DNA of 41,206 nucleotides from contig JAFEKR010000119.1 of NCBI GenBank assembly GCA_019022495.1, positions 1 to 41,206 of the forward strand, given 5' to 3'. Numbering within the stretch: the first letter of the stretch is position 1; each line of letters opens with the position of its first letter. The notes beneath the pieces are model-generated. The model made no database searches. It was given only the letters and a program-made list of their open reading frames with translations, and was not told where the DNA came from. Below are positions 33,297-41,206 of the stretch, piece by piece. This DNA is from Epichloe hybrida (taxonomy: Eukaryota > Ascomycota > Sordariomycetes > Hypocreales > Clavicipitaceae). The translations under genes and the position numbers were made by a program.

Positions 33297-34121
33297 ATGC
33301 TCCTGATAGGCCTGACCGGGTCCATCGCGACTGGAAAGTCCACCGTATCCTCTCTGCTCCAATCCCCGCCCCACCAGCTCCCTATTGTCGACGCCGACGT
33401 CATCGCACGTGAAGTCGTCGCGCCCGGCACAGCAGGCTACGCCGCCATCGTGAAGCACTTTGCGCCAACGACGCCAGATCTCCTCGTCGAGCCGTCAGAC
33501 GCAATGCCCCAGGACGGACCCGACGGCAAGGGACGGCCCCTGAACAGAACTGCGCTAGGGAAGCGCGTCTTCGGCGACAGCCCTGCGCTGCAAAAGGACA
33601 GGGCGGTGCTGAACAGCATCGTGCACCCTGCTGTGCGGAAGGAGTTGTTTAAGAGGGTCGTGGGGTGCTATCTACGCGGTCACTGGGCGGTCGTGCTGGA
33701 CATCCCGCTGCTGTTCGAGAGCAAGCTCGACAGGTTCTGCGGCACGACCATGGTCGTGGCAGTGAGCGATCCCGAGATCCAGATGAGGCGCTTGATGGAG
33801 AGGGACGGGCACCTGAGCAGGGAGGATGCGGAGAACAGGGTCAAGAGCCAGACGGACGTGAGGATCAAGGCACAGAGGTGTGCTGAGCGCGGGGAGGGAA
33901 ACGGCGTGGTCTTGTGGAACGATGGGTCTAGGGACGAGCTGGCGGCCAGGTTGGACGAGGCTATGCGGAAGCTGAGGAAGTCGAGTCCCGATTGGTGGTC
34001 GTGGGTGTTGTTGGGGTGTCCGCCGTTGGCCGTCGTGGTTTCGGCGTGGAGGATTTGGCAGAATACGAGGATGAGTAGGCGATGGGAGAAGTCACAGATG
34101 GATGCGAAGGCCAAGTTGTGA
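33297..34121 (+). CDS. Dephospho-CoA kinase, C-terminally membrane-anchored
   Basis: Single exon, 274 residues. The enzyme phosphorylates the ribose 3'-OH of dephospho-CoA, the last step of coenzyme A synthesis. Family marks are the P-loop GLTGSIATGKSTV (5-17), VDADVIAREVV (the DAD motif), LNRTALGKRVFGD, LNSIVHPAVRKEL, VVLDIPLLFES, and the lid region with RLMERDGHLSREDAENRVKSQ. After the catalytic part, WWSWVLLGCPPLAVVVSAWRIW (about 233-254) looks like a single membrane helix, followed by a basic tail. That architecture suits an enzyme anchored to the ER, lipid-droplet or mitochondrial membrane, as reported for yeast Cab5. The ATG follows an A-rich leader (ACCACCATG). It corresponds to yeast CAB5. 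Confidence 0.94.
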   Translation: MLLIGLTGSIATGKSTVSSLLQSPPHQLPIVDADVIAREVVAPGTAGYAAIVKHFAPTTPDLLVEPSDAMPQDGPDGKGRPLNRTALGKRVFGDSPALQKDRAVLNSIVHPAVRKELFKRVVGCYLRGHWAVVLDIPLLFESKLDRFCGTTMVVAVSDPEIQMRRLMERDGHLSREDAENRVKSQTDVRIKAQRCAERGEGNGVVLWNDGSRDELAARLDEAMRKLRKSSPDWWSWVLLGCPPLAVVVSAWRIWQNTRMSRRWEKSQMDAKAKL

Positions 34122-35899
34122 ATGATTGTGAATTGGCTTGGGCTTGGGCTTGTGTTTTATTTTGGCATCTCAATCAAGTTAGGAGGTTTTCATTTTCATT
34201 TTATTTCAAGTCTTGGGGCGGAGACTATAATGTGCTGGTCTAACCTGCACTGGGACGTCCAAATGGTCTATATAATCGCACGTGGTTAGAGGCACGCGAT
34301 GACCAAAAGAAGTGGGTTGTGGCACGATTTTAGTAATATGGACGGGCGGGGCCACGGATAAGGTTTTCTGGAAGAGCAGCAACCGCAGCAACCTTGGTCA
34401 CCAACAAACAAACCGCGACCGCGACCTGCACTGCACCCTTCCGTCCCCTCCTGCTTTCTTTGTCTAGGTCTTTCAGGAAAATATATAGGGTATTAAAGCT
34501 AGGGACTATATTTCTTTATAATTCAAGGAACTTATTCATCCTAGCCCTTCTCTCATTCATTTCCTGTCCAAATATCCCATTAGCTCAATTCCCCGTGTCA
34601 TGTACTCCGTAGATTTGTAAAATAATTCAGGGCATATACTCCATATTGCAGCCTGTACATGTAATTAGGACCAAGAACGGTCCGCCTCGGCCTACCACAC
34701 CACGTGGAACAAACAATCCACCCTACGGACTACGCCGTAACTTTAATCAGCAACCACGATGCATGGGGAGCTGCACTTGTTCGTCGCGATGCCATACATA
34801 ATACTTTTGCATGTCATACTTGCCATGTTCTGCGCAAAAGTTCAATCCGATTCCACCGCAGCTGACTGAGAGTTCGCATATTTAGTCTGACCACGCCCCC
34901 ACGGTAAAGAACCTGACCCATCCTACGGAGCAGTAATGTACATACACATATGTATGCTGGCCTAATGATGACCATGCTAATCCTAATCAATAATGGGAAG
35001 GTCTTCCTGACCGTCAAATCGTATCCACATCGTACACCGTACGGAGTGCAGTCTGGAAATACTCCGTACGTGGCCGCTTGTCGGGTCGGAGAGGGGAGTC
35101 GGGTGGCCGACCACGGGTTATTAAAAAGACTGCTCTGGATGTGTTTGGATGCGAGTTCCTCGCAACGTTTGTTTTCACTCCTTTTATGCAGCGTGCTGTA
35201 ACTGGCTGCTTGTTTCTGGTCGTTCCCTGGACATGTCCATCGACTGCGGCGGTTCTGAGAATCAGGGATTGACGAGGTCTGCCCTGTCGTTTCCTACCCC
35301 AGAGTTGGACGGGTGTGCAGACTTGATCACGGGCTTTCCTTGTCTTCCATGACACGACACGACAAACATGCATGCATGCGTGCACTACACGACATGACTG
35401 ATGCACAAAAAAACATATACGTTCTATGGAAGCAGCCTCACTATCCAAGTTCTTCCTCCAATACGCTACATCATGAGGTCCCAATACCACGCCCGAAAAA
35501 AAAACAGATATTCAACGCCGACGCGCCAGTCTGGAGACACCTCGATTACTTCGCCGACGCTTCTGATTCGGTAGTACATGTCAATGCTCCATACAGGACT
35601 GGGCATTTCCCCGGTTTCCCATTGCGCCCTTCATGATGCCATATAGCCGTGGCCGGCAATCTATGAAGGCCACGACCCCTGTCCTGTTTTCAGGCCAGAG
35701 GGGGTATCTGTGGTATGACAAAAAAAGAACAAGGAAAAAAAAAAAAAGAACCAAAACGAGAAAGGGGGAAAGAAAGAACCATCATCATAATCATGATATC
35801 CAGGTCCGCCTTTTTCTTTTGCTGACATGCTCATCAAATACTACAATTTGCTCTCTTGCGCCACTAGGTACGCAGTTTCTTTCTGGAAGTGGTCATCGT
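34122..35899. other. Convergent intergenic region between dephospho-CoA kinase and OAT
   Basis: 1.8 kb, with an AT-rich patch (about 34470-34640) whose composition resembles the RIP block, TACGGAGTA-type copies at 34603 and 35060 (and an imperfect one at 35040), and A-runs near 35720-35750. No gene recognised. Confidence 0.6.
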
Positions 35900-37435
35900 T
35901 TAATGACCTCCGGACTTCTCAACGGTGGGAAGCTCCTGGATGGCTGCCGTGATGATGTTCAGACCCTTGCGGAGCTCAGCCTCGGTGATGACCAGAGGAG
36001 GGGCAAATCGAATGATATCGCCGTGGGTAGGTTTGGCCTGCCGCAAGACGCGCTGGTTAGATGCTTATCGTGACGCTGGACTAAGCACGTTGAAGACTGT
36101 TGGAACTTGAACTTACTAAAAGACCCTTCTTCTTTAGGAGCATGCAAAGATCCCACGCAGTACGGCCAGAGGCTGCGGACTCATCAATGACAATGGCATT
36201 GAGAAGACCCTTGCCACGAATAGTCTTGATGATGGGAGACTTGAGAGCCGCAAGGCTGTCCCGGAACAGGTTGCCCAGACGTTCAGCGTTGGCAATCATG
36301 TTCTCTTCCTCAATGAGCTCCAGAGCTCGGATGGAAACGGCGCAGCCCAGAGGATTACCTCCGTAGGTTGATCCGTGAGTGCCGGGCTCTACAACCAACA
36401 TGACCTCCTTGCTGCCCATGACAGCACTGACGGGATACATGCCACCGGAAATAGCTTTGCCCAAGGTAACCATGTCGGGCTTGATGCCGGACCATTCGGA
36501 TGCGAGCATTCGGCCAGTTCGTCCAATGCCGGTCTGAATTTCGTCGCAGATGAGGAGCACATTGTGCTTCTTGCAGAGAGCATGGACCTTGGCGAGGTAG
36601 TCCTCGTCTGGTACGACCACACCAGCCTCTCCCTGGATGGGCTCGACAAGAAAGGCAGCAGTGTTCTTGCCATGGGCCTCAAGAACCTCGTCAAGGTCGG
36701 CGACGTTGTTGAAGCGAATTGGTTTGCCCGTTGCAGGGCAAATGGCGCCAATGTTGGGAATGTAAGGACCGTAGTTATCCTTGGACTCGGGGTCGGTGGA
36801 TAGAGTGATGGCCGTCATCTACCAAGGCACGCAACGCATCAGTTTGCAGCTGTAAAGAGGTCATGAATTGGGGGTTGCGTCATGCGCAGCGACAATGAAA
36901 GCCGTAAAGAGCACAACGAGGACAGGTGAGAGACTCTTACCGATCGACCGTGGAAGTTGTCGGTGACACAGAAGACGAGCGCCTTGTCCTTCTCAACGCC
37001 CTTGACCTTGTAAGCCCACTTTCGGGCAATCTTGACGGCAGTTTCGGTGGCCTCGACGCCGGTGTTCATGGGCAGAACCATGTCGTAGCCAAAGACGTGG
37101 CGAATCTTCTCGGCCCACTTGGGGAAGACATCGTTGTAGAAAGCACGCGAGGACAGCGTCAAGCGGCTGGCCTGCTCCGTCAGGGCTCTGACAAGCTCGG
37201 GGTGGCAGTGGCCCTGATTGACAGCGCTGTAGGCAGAGAGGAAATCAAGGTACTGACGGCCCTCGGGGTCCCAGACATTGACGCCCTTTGCCCTGGAAAA
37301 GACGACGAGAAGAGGGTGGTAGTTGTGAGCGGCGTACTCGTTTTCGGCCTTGATGGCCGCCTCTGTGGAAGTGGCGTGGTACTGCGAGTTGGCACCGGCG
37401 ACCTTGGGAGCGTCGGCCTCTGCGTGGGGAGCCAT
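35900..37435 (-). CDS. Ornithine aminotransferase
   Basis: Three exons, 37435-36941, 36818-36117 and 36037-35900, all in phase 0, give 444 residues from [11 protein letters not shown]. The enzyme is PLP-dependent and converts ornithine and 2-oxoglutarate to glutamate-5-semialdehyde and glutamate, linking arginine breakdown to proline. Marks are [86 protein letters not shown] (Asp about 257) and [18 protein letters not shown] with the PLP lysine about K286. [15 protein letters not shown] and the C-terminal [18 protein letters not shown] complete the set. There is no mitochondrial presequence, consistent with cytosolic fungal OAT. The frame is open 70 codons upstream of the chosen start, but that stretch is not conserved-looking. 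It corresponds to yeast CAR2 and Aspergillus otaA. The gene sits only about 370 nt from a RIP-mutated AT-rich block. Confidence 0.95.
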
Positions 37436-37807
37436 TTTCAGAGCAAAGGGGATTCCAATTGAAGGCTTTGATTGTTTTGGGATGGGCCGTTGTTCTCTTT
37501 CCGATCTGATGGCAGAGATGTCAAAATGCTGCCAAGCAAAAAAATATGGTGACTTGTTGGTGGTTAATACTGAAGAGACGTCTACGTCGGTAGAAAGTAG
37601 AATGCGAAAGACGACGGGAACCAAAAGTGGCCACTCACTGGCCACGGGTCTTGGCTGGTCTCAGTGGTCTGAGCTGGGCCCGAGAGGGGTGCCTGGGTAA
37701 TAGTATTCCTGCTGCCCGCACTCCCAACCGTGCATGAGCCAAGTATTGGGGGTTTGCCCCCCGCTATTATGTGTGGTGGTGCCACACACACACCTGGGCG
37801 GTGAAGT
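37436..37807. other. OAT promoter abutting the AT-rich block
   Basis: About 370 nt of normal-composition DNA between the OAT start codon and the abrupt change to AT-rich sequence near 37808. It includes a CA-repeat (CACACACACAC, about 37783-37793) and GC-rich inverted segments around 37747-37763. Confidence 0.55.
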
Positions 37808-38799
37808 GGTACCAAAATTGATAGGGATAATGATAGTTATATTCCTTCAGTCTATAGTCTAGCTAAGCCCCATATAATTATGTTTAACTATTACGTAAGC
37901 TATTATCCACCTTAATAGGCTAGCCTATTTTAAGATAGTGTTAACTATAATACTATAATTCTTCTAAAACACTATAAGCTATTTACCTTCTTAATTATTA
38001 TTCTTTATCCCTTACTAATTCTATATCCCTTTCTCTAGATCCTAATTAGCTATATCCTATGTGTTTAGTCTTAGAGATTATAGTCTTTCCTAGCGTAGGA
38101 TATATATCTTTAGATTATTAATATAAATCTTTTAACCTTATTCTTTGCCTAAAGGTTTAATCTTATATAACACTAATAATAACTTTCTCTTAATTATTAA
38201 AAGCTTTCCCTAGGTCTTATAAAACTTCCCTTTTAACTTATTCTCTTTATTAATTTTCTCTTATATAAGATTACTTACTTTAAACTATTATAGTAGCTTA
38301 GAAAAATCTCCCTTATTATTTACTTTTTAAGTTTAAACTAATTCCTTTCTCTTCTCCCTTAAATTAGAGTGCTATAGATTTATTTCTTAAACTAAGATAG
38401 AATTATTCCCTAATTCTAATAAGTCTATCTTATCTTAATTATCACTAACTCCTATGTGTTTAGTAAATAGATTAAATCCTAATATTAATATTACTAGAGT
38501 TATCCCTATGCTTAATATAAATTAATTATTTAGAATAACTATAATGCTTAGAATAGCTTAGTTTTATAAATTAAGTAACACTTTATCCCTTTTAACCACT
38601 TACTTTATTAATTATTATTTCACTAGGTAAACATTCTATTTAGCAAGTCCTATAGAAAATAAATAAAAGATAAGTCTAAAAGTAACTATTATACTATATT
38701 TTCCTATGGTTAATTTAAAGTTTAGATTTTTAAAGTAAGATCTATTATTATAGTAAATTCCTCTTAGCTAGCTAAAAATAAAGCTCTAGTTTCTATCCT

Positions 38800-39180
38800 A
38801 TATCTAGGTAACTAAATCTCTAGTAGCTTTATTATAGGATTAACCTAACATAAACCTTATTATATAGTTAATAGTAATTAGCATATATAAGTCTCTATTT
38901 TAAGCCTTAGGAGTAATAGGTCTAAGGTAATTTATTATAACTAATACCTATGGTTCTAATATTATAATAGTTTTTAAAGCTAATCTTAGTAACCTAGTTC
39001 TAGTTTACTAGTAAATAAGACAAGATTAATAGTAAGACTTAATATCTTTTGCTTTATCTAGCTAGAAATACACCCTATAAAGCTTTTATATTATAATAGT
39101 TAGGCTAAAGTACCTTACTATATTATAAGCTTATTAAAGTTTTAGTAAGACCTCTTTAGAGATTATATATTTAGCTAAAG
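38800..39180 (-). pseudogene. Degenerate retrotransposon integrase
   Basis: Minus-strand reading gives LYRVYF(stop)LDKAKDIKSYY(stop)SCLIY, which follows the integrase zinc-binding region (YWWPGM-KDV-YV-SC-VCQ), with His and Cys ligands turned to Tyr. Then P(stop)VLVIINYLRPITPKA matches the start of the catalytic core (PW--V-MDF-GPLP), with the first catalytic Asp turned to Asn. Confidence 0.7.
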
Positions 39181-39549
39181 ATTTATTAAGTTTTAAATAA
39201 TAAAGTTTTTAGTCTATAATTTAATATTTTAATACTTAATACTAAACTAGTTTTTATTATTTAGTTAGGATTATATAAGGACTATAAATAATTAAAGTAA
39301 GAATCTCCCTATACTATTTAAAGTCTAACTATTCCTAAAGCTTAGTTCTAACTATCTCTAAAGTTTTATTATCTAATCTTTCTCCTTCTAGTATAATTAT
39401 TATATTTATTAAAATTATTACTAGTTATTCTCCTATAGCTAGGGATATATTAACTTCTATTTTTCTCTTTACTTTATATAGATTAAATCTAAGTTTCTCT
39501 AGTAGTTATAATATCCTATTTGTAATCTTTATAATTTTTATTATATTAG

Positions 39550-39930
39550 GACAGTGTATATATTCTATATTTAACTCTTATAGAATGTTTACCTATTAAG
39601 TAACCTTCCTATAAACCTTAGAGAGGTTTACTATTAAATTAATAATCCCTTTATAGTCTATATATACCTTTAGTAAATAAGGTAAACTATTAACTAGCTA
39701 TTATATCTCTTTTAATCTAATAATAATAGCTAATATTTCTTTTTCTAGTATTATATAGCGTTTTTCCGCGTCCCCTAATCTATATAATATCTATATAATA
39801 ATTTAAACCTTTATAAAATTTAAGTCTATAGTGCTTATACTAGGTTTTATATCTTCTAGCTAGAATAAAACTCCTCTAGTTCCTATATCTAAAGTATCTA
39901 TTACTAAATAAAACTATATCCCTAGCTAGG
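39550..39930 (-). pseudogene. Degenerate retrotransposon RNase H
   Basis: Minus-strand reading gives LGDAEKRYIILEKEILAII, two stops where the ...KEW/WRHYL segment is expected, and KVYIDYKGIINL. This matches the gypsy RNase H pattern of DAERRYP-EKE-LA followed by YTDHK. The Glu and the second Asp survive; the surrounding sequence does not. Confidence 0.75.
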
Positions 39931-40229
39931 CCCTAAAAGTAATATTTACCTAAATACTATAGTAAATCTAAAGTAAAGCGTTTTAAGCTTCTAGTGTTTA
40001 TTTAGGTTTTTCCTTTAGAACTTTTACTCTCTAGACTAATAGCTTCCTAGATTTTATAACTTTCTAAACCTCTTAGAAAAAGACTTTCTTAATAATTAAC
40101 ACTAGATCTAATTTACTAGGGATAAACTTCCTTAAGAAGGGCATTAGGTAAATTAGAACTAAGATTTTATTCTAGGTTTTTAGAGGCTACTATTAGAAGT
40201 ATCTTACTAGGTTAGTAAATCTTTTATAA

Positions 40230-40830
40230 TATTTCCTTACTAGTCTAATCTTTCTATCTTTAATAGAAAATCCTATATAGTTTACCTTTAATATAAAGAG
40301 AGTTATCTTATGTTTACTTAGTCTAATTAGTGCCTAGGTAATTCTTAGGAAGTAATATGTCTATAAGAAGTTAAAGTAATTTTCCTATGTTTTAGAACCT
40401 AAGTAGTAATTATTTATATAAATAAAAAACAAGGTCTTAATATCTTCTATATATTCTAATATTAATTTGCTTTTAGATCTATCTTTAAAGAATAAATGCC
40501 TAAAGGTAGTGTCTCTAAATCTAGCGTATGTTCCTAGTAACCTAGTTAATCCTTATGCTATATTATTATAGTAATACATTCTATTAGGGCTTAAGAAGGC
40601 TATCTTATGTTTATTAGGTAAATAAATTCTAATTACCTAGAATCTATTTAAAGTATTTACTTATAAGATTATTATTAACCTTCTATAATAAATTAAATCT
40701 AAATTAGCTTCTATATTATAATAAGGATAAGCTAATTTAACTGTCTTACTGTTTACATTATAGTAATTATAAACCACTTAAAAATCCTTTCTAGGCTTTA
40801 GGGCAAATATTATTAGGGCTACCTATTTTA
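40230..40830 (-). pseudogene. Degenerate gypsy reverse transcriptase
   Basis: Minus-strand reading gives KPRKDF(stop)VVYNYYNVNSKTV, then AYPYYNIEANLD, KHKIAFLSPNRMYYYNN, GLTRLLGTYARF and VNYIGF. These align in order with gypsy RT motifs (KPGKD, VVYDYR-LN-KTV, AYPLPNIE, HKTAFLSPNG-YEY, GLTNAPGTYARF). The catalytic FVDD box is now YINN, with the two Asp codons replaced by AAT at 40414-40409. In-frame TAG codons stand at expected Trp/Gln positions. Confidence 0.85.
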
Positions 40831-41206
40831 AATCTCCCTAGTAAATAATACCTACTTTCTCTATAGCTAGAAACACCTTCTTTAAAAACTTATAATATAT
40901 TCCTAAGTACTAATATTACTTCCTTTTCCTAGGCTAAGTATTTAGAATTAAGGGAATATAGTATTATAAAAGGTTAGTTATATAAATATCTTTAAGCTTC
41001 TTAATAAAGCAATCTCTAAATATATAATATAGCCTTATAATTATTATCTATTATTTTATAGTCCTTATATAGTTCCTAAGTGTAATATTAGACTAATTAA
41101 ACTAAGAAACTATAGTTTTAAATACTAAGTTTGCTAATAGTTAATTTATATATAAATTCTAGAATCTTAAGGGGTACCCCTTAATTTCCTAATTTCCTAT
41201 ATAAAT

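Larger units (their letters stand above)
37808..41206 (-). mobile_element. RIP-mutated Ty3/gypsy LTR retrotransposon (partial, continues past window end)
   Basis: The block is strongly AT- and TpA-rich, with few CpA, TpG or CpG dinucleotides and no long open frames. Translated on the minus strand it still follows the gypsy pol order: reverse transcriptase at about 40830-40230, RNase H at about 39930-39550 and integrase at about 39180-38800. Stop codons sit where Trp or Gln is expected, and Asp-to-Asn, His-to-Tyr and Gly-to-Arg changes are frequent, as expected from C-to-T and G-to-A RIP. The protease/gag half would lie beyond 41206. An LTR could occupy part of 37808-38300, but I cannot place its ends. 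The left border is set by composition only. Confidence 0.85.

Noticed and set aside
6733..37435. Two class III aminotransferases as part of one metabolic cluster
   Set aside because: They are 28 kb apart with unrelated housekeeping genes between, so there is no evidence of functional clustering.
37436..37645. 70-residue N-terminal extension of ornithine aminotransferase
   Set aside because: The extension is open but not like a presequence or any OAT N-terminus; [11 protein letters not shown] is the natural start.

Overview
The window is nuclear DNA of a filamentous ascomycete, most likely a sordariomycete of the order Hypocreales. The evidence is short spliceosomal introns (about 49-75 nt with GTRAGT-like donors and CTAAC/CTGAC-type branch sites), GC-rich exons, an Atg1 kinase and other proteins of clear filamentous-fungal type, and a RIP-mutated retrotransposon. 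The genus cannot be fixed from the sequence alone.

Layout. A secreted PhiA-like cell-wall protein lies at 291-955 (-). It is followed by about 4 kb without a recognisable gene, rich in microsatellites. A three-exon AT-hook protein (5005-5861, +) converges on mitochondrial-type GABA transaminase (6733-8324, -). Next come a seven-exon CLC chloride channel/transporter (9592-12613, -) and, divergent from it, the ribosome-biogenesis factor Sas10/Utp3 (14012-15913, +) and Golgi tethering subunit COG1 (16384-18749, +, with an apparent frameshift near its 3' end). A peroxisomal enoyl-CoA isomerase-like protein (18937-19810, -), RNA polymerase I subunit RPA49 (20273-21733, -) and the 25-residue ribosomal protein eL41 (22682-22817, -) follow. 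An FHA-domain protein kinase gene (23430-25544, +) is broken by an 11-bp tandem duplication in its catalytic loop. It converges on a zeta-toxin-fold kinase (25790-26803, -). The autophagy kinase Atg1 (28216-31254, -) and dephospho-CoA kinase (33297-34121, +) are divergent across 2 kb of repeat-rich DNA. Ornithine aminotransferase (35900-37435, -) is the last gene.

From about 37808 to the window end the sequence changes abruptly to very AT-rich, TpA-rich DNA. Read on the minus strand it still aligns by eye to the reverse transcriptase, RNase H and integrase of a Ty3/gypsy retrotransposon. Catalytic aspartates have become asparagine, histidines have become tyrosine, and stops occur where Trp or Gln is expected. 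This is the expected footprint of repeat-induced point mutation (RIP).

The genes are mostly unlinked housekeeping functions: ribosome production (Sas10, RPA49, eL41), membrane traffic (COG1, CLC, Atg1), and amino-acid and cofactor metabolism (GABA transaminase, OAT, dephospho-CoA kinase). I see no biosynthetic cluster and no clear new multi-gene system. The most notable items are the killed retrotransposon, the freshly broken FHA kinase, the COG1 frame break, and a dispersed 9-bp motif TACGGAGTA (palindromic as TACGGAGTACTCCGTA) found only between genes.
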